A stretch of 64,000 bases of DNA from Acanthochromis polyacanthus. Taxonomy: Eukaryota > Chordata > Actinopteri > Pomacentridae. This document shows, piece after piece, positions 57,805 through 64,000 of this stretch (positions are counted from its first letter, which is position 1; the number at the start of each line of letters is the position of its first letter). A program made the translations under genes and the position numbers. The stretch lies in contig NC_067135.1 in assembly GCF_021347895.1 (NCBI RefSeq), positions 1,647,820 through 1,711,819 of the forward strand, given 5' to 3'. The notes under the pieces were generated by a model that was not told the DNA's origin, ran no database searches, and saw nothing but the letters and a program-made list of their open reading frames with translations.

Positions 57805-57994
57805 TTGGTTAATTTTCCCAACACAACTGCATGTCACATGAGTCATTAAAAACGTACAGAAAGATAAAAATAAGTAGATTTTTGGTGTTTCTACGGTTTT
57901 TTTCCTCTTATAAAAGGTGTGATTTATGCAATTTTTTTAAAAAAGAAAACACTTCTCTCAGACCTGCTGGTGTGTTCTGGTGGTCAGAAGGTTA
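57805..57994 (+). repeat. Duplicated block, copy 2
   Basis: Partner of 55637-55826; both are preceded by TGACTCA-type units. Confidence 0.85.
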
Positions 57995-58539
57995 AACTTC
58001 TGCCAGATAAAGAGCTGCAAGAGAAAAATAAACTATAAATACATCTGTGGCCCCAAACTATTATTTAACTCCATGCAGAATCTAATCTGCAGCTCCTCGA
58101 CAGCCCCTGGAACAGGAAGCAGTTGTGAGGTGAAGCCGGCGGAGGTGGACTCAGGAAGGGGTGTAGGAGCAGCTCTATCGGGGATCTATGGAGAGGTCGG
58201 CTGATAACCAGAACAATGACCTGACCGGGTCAGTATTTCTGTGATTCTACGGAGTTTAAAGTATGGGAGACCTCAGATGAACCAGCAGCACTGACCGCTA
58301 CATGACCATCAGCTGGAAGTACAGAACCCAGGCTCCACCCGTCCAATCAGGATGCAGATACACTCCAAAACATTAACTTAAAGTCTGGTTGAGTACACAT
58401 GAGATAGAGGAGCTAGATCTTATTTATTACCAGGAATGTTAAGAAGATTCAGGATGAAGAATGATTAATTATTGGGTCCATTTGAAGCTCCTACAACTTG
58501 AATTTAGTAGAAAATCAGAGATATGTGTGGATTCTAGAT

Positions 58540-59010
58540 CATTTTCAGGTCATTTTGGACAATTCTTACTTCATTTGGTGACTCTGGACCATTTCTGAGT
58601 CATTGTGGCGATTTTTGTTTTCTTTTTGAACATTTCATCCATTGTGGCCCAGTTTTTGGTATTCTGAAGACTTTTTGGGTCATTGCTTCCATTTTTCTTC
58701 ACACTTTGGCCAATTTCAGGGTCATGGTGCCCATTGGTTTGACTCTGGACCATTTTTGAGTCATTTTGGACAAGTGTAAACAAACATGGCCAATGATGTT
58801 TGTCATTTTTGGCCAATTTTTGAGTCATGGGCAATTTATTTTGTTAATTAGAAAATTTTTTTGAGTCATTGCAACCACTGTTCTTAACATTTTGGGCAGT
58901 TTTAGAGTCACCGTGGCCATTATTTTCTTTCTTTTTGAACAACTTTTCAGTCATTGTGGGCGATGGTTTTTGTCTTTTTTTTTTGTTAATTTGAACATTT
59001 TTTGAGTCAT
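58540..59010. repeat. Degenerate GAGTCATT/TTTGGAC repeat
   Basis: tttttgagtcattttggaca, tgagtcattgcaaccactg units, i.e. the reverse-complement style of the TGACTCA family. Confidence 0.7.
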
Positions 59011-61584
59011 TGCAGTTTTTTAATTTTTTTACCATAAGTTTGCATTACGCATAAGTTAGGGAAGTTGACTTAAAATTCTGATCTCAAGATGAAGAAAAAC
59101 TGACTTATGAAGCCAATTTATTTAAATTACTTCAACTTAAAATGAGGTTTGAATGAACTAATGCAGAAACTGGAGTTTAAATGACACAGTACTGAGATGA
59201 TGCCACTTTATGTCAACCATGAAGAGAACGTCTGCAACTTAAATTTTTATCAGTGAACCAGCAGTGTTATCTTCAGCTATGCAGCAGGTTAAGTGCTGGA
59301 ATCGGTCCCTGGTTTTAGAGTGCAGCTCTGTTGTCGTGACCACCGGCTGACCTGTTGTCACGCCGATAAGGCCGGCCACAGACGGGACAGGAAGGTGAGG
59401 CAGGGGCCGACAAACACACAGCCGACCTCTCCCACACAAATAACAGCTTCACTCATAAATCTGCAGCATATTTTGAGCGGCGGCCGCCTTATTCCACTCA
59501 GAGTGTGCAGCATGCAGCAGACAGGTGTATGAATGAATGTAAGCAGGTACAGATCAGATAAGGCTGGTTCTGGGGTCCGCCGGCTCCCTGGCACCGATCC
59601 TTATCCCCCTGACCTCCTGCTGCACTCTGAGTGTTTCTGCTGGTAGATTGAGACATCAGTCCACATGACGCCCAGCAATCACACTTAGAGGAAAAACCCA
59701 GCAAACGAGAGAAAGCAGAGGAAGAGGAGTGAAGAGAGAAGGAGCTCATAGAAAGACATGAAAATGACTGGAAAAACAACAGAGGAAAAGACTGAACATT
59801 ATAGGGTCATTTTCCAACAAAAAAACAGCCAGCACCTCCACCTGACCCCCAAATATCAGCCATGTTTTATGTACAATACCTTTAGTATTTAATGAAGCAT
59901 GCAAAGTTCTACCTTCATACTGTGAGTATTTGGAGTTACAGGTGGCTCCAGATGTCACACTTTAATGGACTTTTTCCATCATCATGCAATCAGAGCAGTT
60001 TTAAATCACTCCAACTGTCACAATCTGCTTTTTGTTCATTTTCTCCATAACAAACACTGGGATGTATTATAGTTTCACAAGAAAAACTGAGAAGGAGCCT
60101 GGATCAGGGATGCAGGGCCGATATCTACATTGATTATTTGTAATCATAAAAGAGTAATAACTGATATTTGGACTTGGAACACATTAAATGTTATGAACAG
60201 CTGTGACAGCAGCAAAAGCATCATATGATGCTACTACATCCTCCTCTGTTTACTGATCAATTCATTGATTAAGATCAATCAGTGTTTGTCTCCTGCTGTT
60301 CTTCTGTTTTCTTTCTCTGTTCTGTCTTTATAAATCTCCCACTAAGGTCCAGATCTTAAAGCTTTATTACTTGTGTTCCACACTCTGTTTCAGTTTAATC
60401 TGCTAACTTAGCGGCTAGCAGTTAGCGTAGGTTTAGCCATTATGTAGCAGCTCGTGTGCTGATTTGTGGAGATGTTTGTCTTGTTCATTCCCTGCAGAGA
60501 GGCAAGTCTGTCAGTTAGAACAGACCGTTAAAGCTAATATGATTACAGAAACATGCTACGGTGTTTCAGACTAAGAGGCACAGCTAACCTCTTAGTGTTA
60601 GCATTAGCCTAGCAGCGTCACCAGAATCAGTTCCAGCTGCTCTGACACCAACAGGTGAACTGTTCAGGTGTTTTCAGGAGAAGCTGTGGAAGGTTGTGAT
60701 GTTTTTTTTAAACCGTCAACCAGCTGATAATGTGCTTGTCTGTCTCTCTGTGGAAACAACCGCATTCAGCAGTGATTGGCTGTTACAGTGACATGTAACC
60801 AATCAGAGAGAGCTGTGGGCGGGGCACAACTGAGACCACAGAGTGACTAGACACAGAGAGGAATTAACATATTTAACATATTCAGAGATCATCGGTCAAT
60901 AAAAATAATGATACTAATTATTGAGAAAACATCGGCACTGATCTGACATCCATCCATCATCCATCATCCATCCATCCTGTAGTACTTTATATTTAACTTC
61001 ATTTTACAAGCTGATTTTGCATATCCTGTCCTGATGTTTGCATATAATTTTAATATTGCCTCTGATAACTTGTACAGAACTTTTGTAAACTCATGTTGCT
61101 TTCTATGTGATGTATAAATAAAGGGGATTTGATCTCTAGTGTCCTGTGTTCTCCCTCTATAACACCACATGTAAACAAAAGAATCTAGTTCAGGTTCAAT
61201 CCCGATGAGTTAAAAACTGCCTCAACATCCCATCCTTTACTGCATAAATCCAGCATTTCATATTTCATCTGTATACCTCAGCGAGTCTTGTTGATTTTTA
61301 ATTGTTGTGGAACTTCACCGGGTCATGGTTTGACTTTCAGAATGTTTCTGGAGCTCATCTATTTCTGCAGCTCTGTTTACAAAGCTAACGGCTGACGGAG
61401 GCCACGGCGAGGTAAGAGGTGAAGAGAAAGTGAAGGATGAGGAGGAGGAGGCGGGACGGAGGTGAGGACGAGGACAGGACGAGATAGACGAGGTCAGAGG
61501 GATGGAAGGAAGACGGAAAAATGTGCTACCATCACATTCCTGAGGACTGAGGTCACACCGGACCAGCTGCTGTTAGTCTGCTAG
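59011..61584. other. Mostly unique non-coding sequence
   Basis: A family B fragment at 59960-60090 (taatggactttttccatcat, actgggatgtattatag) and a short catc run at 60950-60977. No exon is recognised on either strand. Confidence 0.35.
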
Positions 61585-62450
61585 GTCGGGTTCAGACCTG
61601 AACCGGACCCGACTGCAGGTCCAACATCGGACACGAACATTCCTGATCATTTTCAAGTCAAATTTTACATCATTTAGTGACAATTTGTGAGTCGTTGTGA
61701 CCTTTTTTTTGTTGTGAACAATTTTTCATTTATTGTGGTCAATTTTTTTGTAATACTGAAGACTTTTTGAGTCATTTCTGCCATTTTTTTTCACATTTTT
61801 GTAAAGTTTTATGGTGTAAAATAATGCCTACCTTGAATTTAGTTTCAACTCAAGCAACACTGGACAAATTTTAGATCATTTTGGTAATTTTATGGTGATT
61901 TTGGACCATTTTCGAATCATTGTGACCATTTTTGTTTGTTAATTCAAAGAATATTTGAGTAATTTCTGCCACTTTCCTTCACATTTTGGGCAGTTTTAGG
62001 GTCATTGTGGCCATTTTGAACAAGTGTAAAAAAAATCCTGACTATGAATTTGGTATTAAATCAAGCAACTTTAGACAAATTTTACATGATTTGGGCAATT
62101 TTAGGGTGATTTTAGACAGATTTTGTGTCTTTGCAGCCATTTTTTAAACTCTTTGGGCAGTTTTAGGGTCACTGTGGCCATTGGTTTCATTTTGGACCAT
62201 TTTTCAATAATTGTAGCCATTTTTTTTTTGTCATTTCTGACAAGACCAAAATATCCTTAACTTGAATATGGTTTCAAATCAACTAAAGCCAAAATTAGAC
62301 ACGATTATAGGCTTTTCAAATCCTTTTGGACAAACTTTAAATCATTTTTTGGTGATTTTGAACCGTGTTTGAGTCATTGTGACGATTTTTTTTTCAGTCG
62401 GGTTCAGACCTAAGCCGGACCGAACTGCAGGTCGAACATCGGACACCAAC
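61585..62450. repeat. Degenerate GAGTCATT array bracketed by a direct duplication
   Basis: The segments at 61585-61637 and 62397-62450 share gtcgggttcagacct, ccgga, actgcaggt and aacatcggacac. The 750 bp between them is a GAGTCATT/TTTTGGACCATTTT-type array like 58540-59010. Confidence 0.8.
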
Positions 62451-63300
62451 AGAACCACCTCCGAAACTTCTGCTCCTCAGCAGACAAGATGAGGAAAGAA
62501 GACGAAGATAAATGCAGCGACTCACGGCCAAAGTGCAGAATGTGGAAACGAGGGCGAAAGTTTATGCGAGGAGGAACGAGATGAATGAGTCCAAAGGAAG
62601 ATGACGGGAGGAGATGGAGTTCTGGCCAGATCCTGAACTCGCCCAGAGACAAAACAAGACATGAATGTGTGAAAACGGAGCGAGGGATGGCGAGTGAAAG
62701 AGTGCAGTCAGGTGAAAGTGATACGGCGAGTCAAACGGACGGACAGGGTGGTCTCGGCCTCCCCCCGGACTCCCCTCAGGAGGCTGACACTTCCCTTCAT
62801 CCGTCTGACCGCTCACAGAAGGGGGGATGAATAGAGGGGTGAAAGAGCGGGATGAGCCGAGGAGAAAGAGGCCGAAGGGAGGATGAGCAGCAGACGGACA
62901 TCTAAATGCTCGCCCGCCGGTCTATTGGGAACACAAACACGATGCAGACAGTTCGCAGCGACACATTCGCAAACTTTCGGGCGTGGAAACTCGGTTTGTG
63001 TTCAGACTTTCATAGAAACATGATCTGCTGGGCGTCCGGACGGTCTGAGAGACGCAAAGTGTAGCTACGCAACCACGTTCAGACCATCCAAAGACTCTCT
63101 GGAAGCATCCCGTCAGTCCATCTGATTAGATAAAGCTCTGTTCAGTGTCAATAAACAGCCACAGTGCTGTAGTTCATTCATACATGACACAGCAAAACAC
63201 TCAGCTCAGATTTAACATCCGTCAGAGTTCAGTTTAACCATCTAGTTTTGGACAATTTGAGGTAATTTTAGACAAGTTTTAGGTCAAAATATCAATAAAT
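62451..63300. other. Unique CpG-retaining sequence
   Basis: G/A-rich and relatively CpG-rich (ggatgggcgtccggacggtc-like stretches around 62840-63070). Short open frames on both strands at 62410-62830 overlap and show no domain; no splice-supported exon was found. Confidence 0.3.
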
Positions 63301-63304
63301 GGGA

Positions 63305-63450
63305 ATCAAACTGTCCACACATCAGATTCTACTGATGTTAGAGCCTCAAAAGTTGGTCAAATGTGGACCATAGACTGGTTTTAGTAGAAATATGGATCCA
63401 TCCATTTATGTATACTTACAGGAGCTTTCTGGCACAATACCACACTGATT
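63305..63450 (+). repeat. Dispersed repeat family A, copy
   Basis: cagattctactgatgttaga, gcctcaaaagttggtcaaat, gatccatccatttatgtata, caggagctttctggcac. Confidence 0.75.
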
Positions 63451-63644
63451 TGAATGTTTTTCAGTTTTTTCCCCATGTTTAAGGACAAATAATTTATCAT
63501 TATTGTAATTTTGGTCTTGTTTTTTTTTTTTAGTTTCAAATAACTCTGGGCCATTTTTAGTTTCAATTAGTTTTATATTTACCCATTTGACACAAATGTT
63601 AGGTTAAGATAGCAAATAAATGGAATTTCATCTTGCCATCTTTG

Positions 63645-63800
63645 CCACACATCAGATTCTACTGATGCTGGAGCCTCAAAATTGGTGAAATGTGGACCAA
63701 AGACTGGGTTTTTATGGGAAATATGAATACATCCATAAATATACACTGAAAGGAACTTTATGGAAACATAAGACCACCAAGGACTGAACATTTTGTTCTT
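63645..63800 (+). repeat. Dispersed repeat family A, copy
   Basis: cagattctactgatgctgga, gtggaccaaagactgggttt, aggaactttatggaaacata. It is tandem with the previous copy at about 340-bp spacing. Confidence 0.75.
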
Positions 63801-64000
63801 TTCTTCCATTGTCAAGGGCCAATAAGCTGACATAAAACTTGATGAAAATGACAAGAAAATTGTCCAAAATGACTTGTCCGGGTCAATCTATAACTGAGGG
63901 ACGTCTGAAGTCCATGGAATATATCTGCATACATTTTTATCAAACGTAAAAAACTAATGTTTTATGTTTATTATGATCATGTCTTCATAAATTCTATAAT

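Noticed and set aside
62410..62830. Overlapping 80-residue frames on both strands
   Set aside because: No domain or splice evidence and compositionally biased G/A-rich DNA.

Overview
The window looks like nuclear DNA from a ray-finned (teleost) fish, probably a spiny-rayed one. The evidence is the repeat set: Tc1-like transposons with IR/DR termini, an L2/Maui-like LINE with a TTGAA-repeat tail, tRNA-derived SINEs, hAT-type MITEs and long CA/GT microsatellites. The only confidently coding vertebrate sequence is the end of an exocyst Sec15 gene. There is no bacterial-style gene organisation, CRISPR array or operon, and almost all open reading frames are shadows of repeats.

Layout. 1-1450: CpG-rich, hairpin-rich unique DNA with CT/GT microsatellites and a TATA-like box; a candidate promoter or first-exon region whose gene is not identified. 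1.8-13 kb: unique stretches (some possible conserved non-coding DNA) mixed with a dispersed repeat ('family A' here), two 18-bp minisatellites, a clean SINE insertion and TGACTCA-rich degenerate repeats. 13.2-14.9 kb: a full-length Tc1-like element with long termini and a frameshifted transposase. 15-28 kb: old SINE/LINE/MITE relics, microsatellites and T-rich low-complexity arrays. 28.3-41.1 kb: a 38-bp satellite with higher-order structure. It carries four copies of a tRNA-derived SINE that seem to have been amplified together with the satellite, and one copy is split by a 2.7-kb defective LINE. 41.1-48.0 kb: the 3' end of exoc6b (or exoc6) on the minus strand, with the last two coding exons and a 4.6-kb intron holding a Tc1 relic that is itself interrupted by an hAT-like MITE. 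48-64 kb: no further exon recognised, probably upstream intron. It holds a 33-bp minisatellite, a third 18-bp array ending in a perfect hairpin, piggyBac-like MITE ends, a 21-bp array open in several reading frames, and local duplications.

How it fits together. The identified gene encodes the C-terminal part of Sec15, the exocyst subunit that binds Rab11-type GTPases and tethers secretory vesicles. Known vertebrate synteny would place cyp26b1 downstream of exoc6b. The roughly 42 kb below the stop codon contains no cyp26 exon, so this is either an expanded intergenic interval or the synteny differs. The most unusual structure is the nested satellite-SINE-LINE block lying 2 kb beyond the exoc6b stop codon. 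All family names are from memory and visual comparison; no database search was possible.
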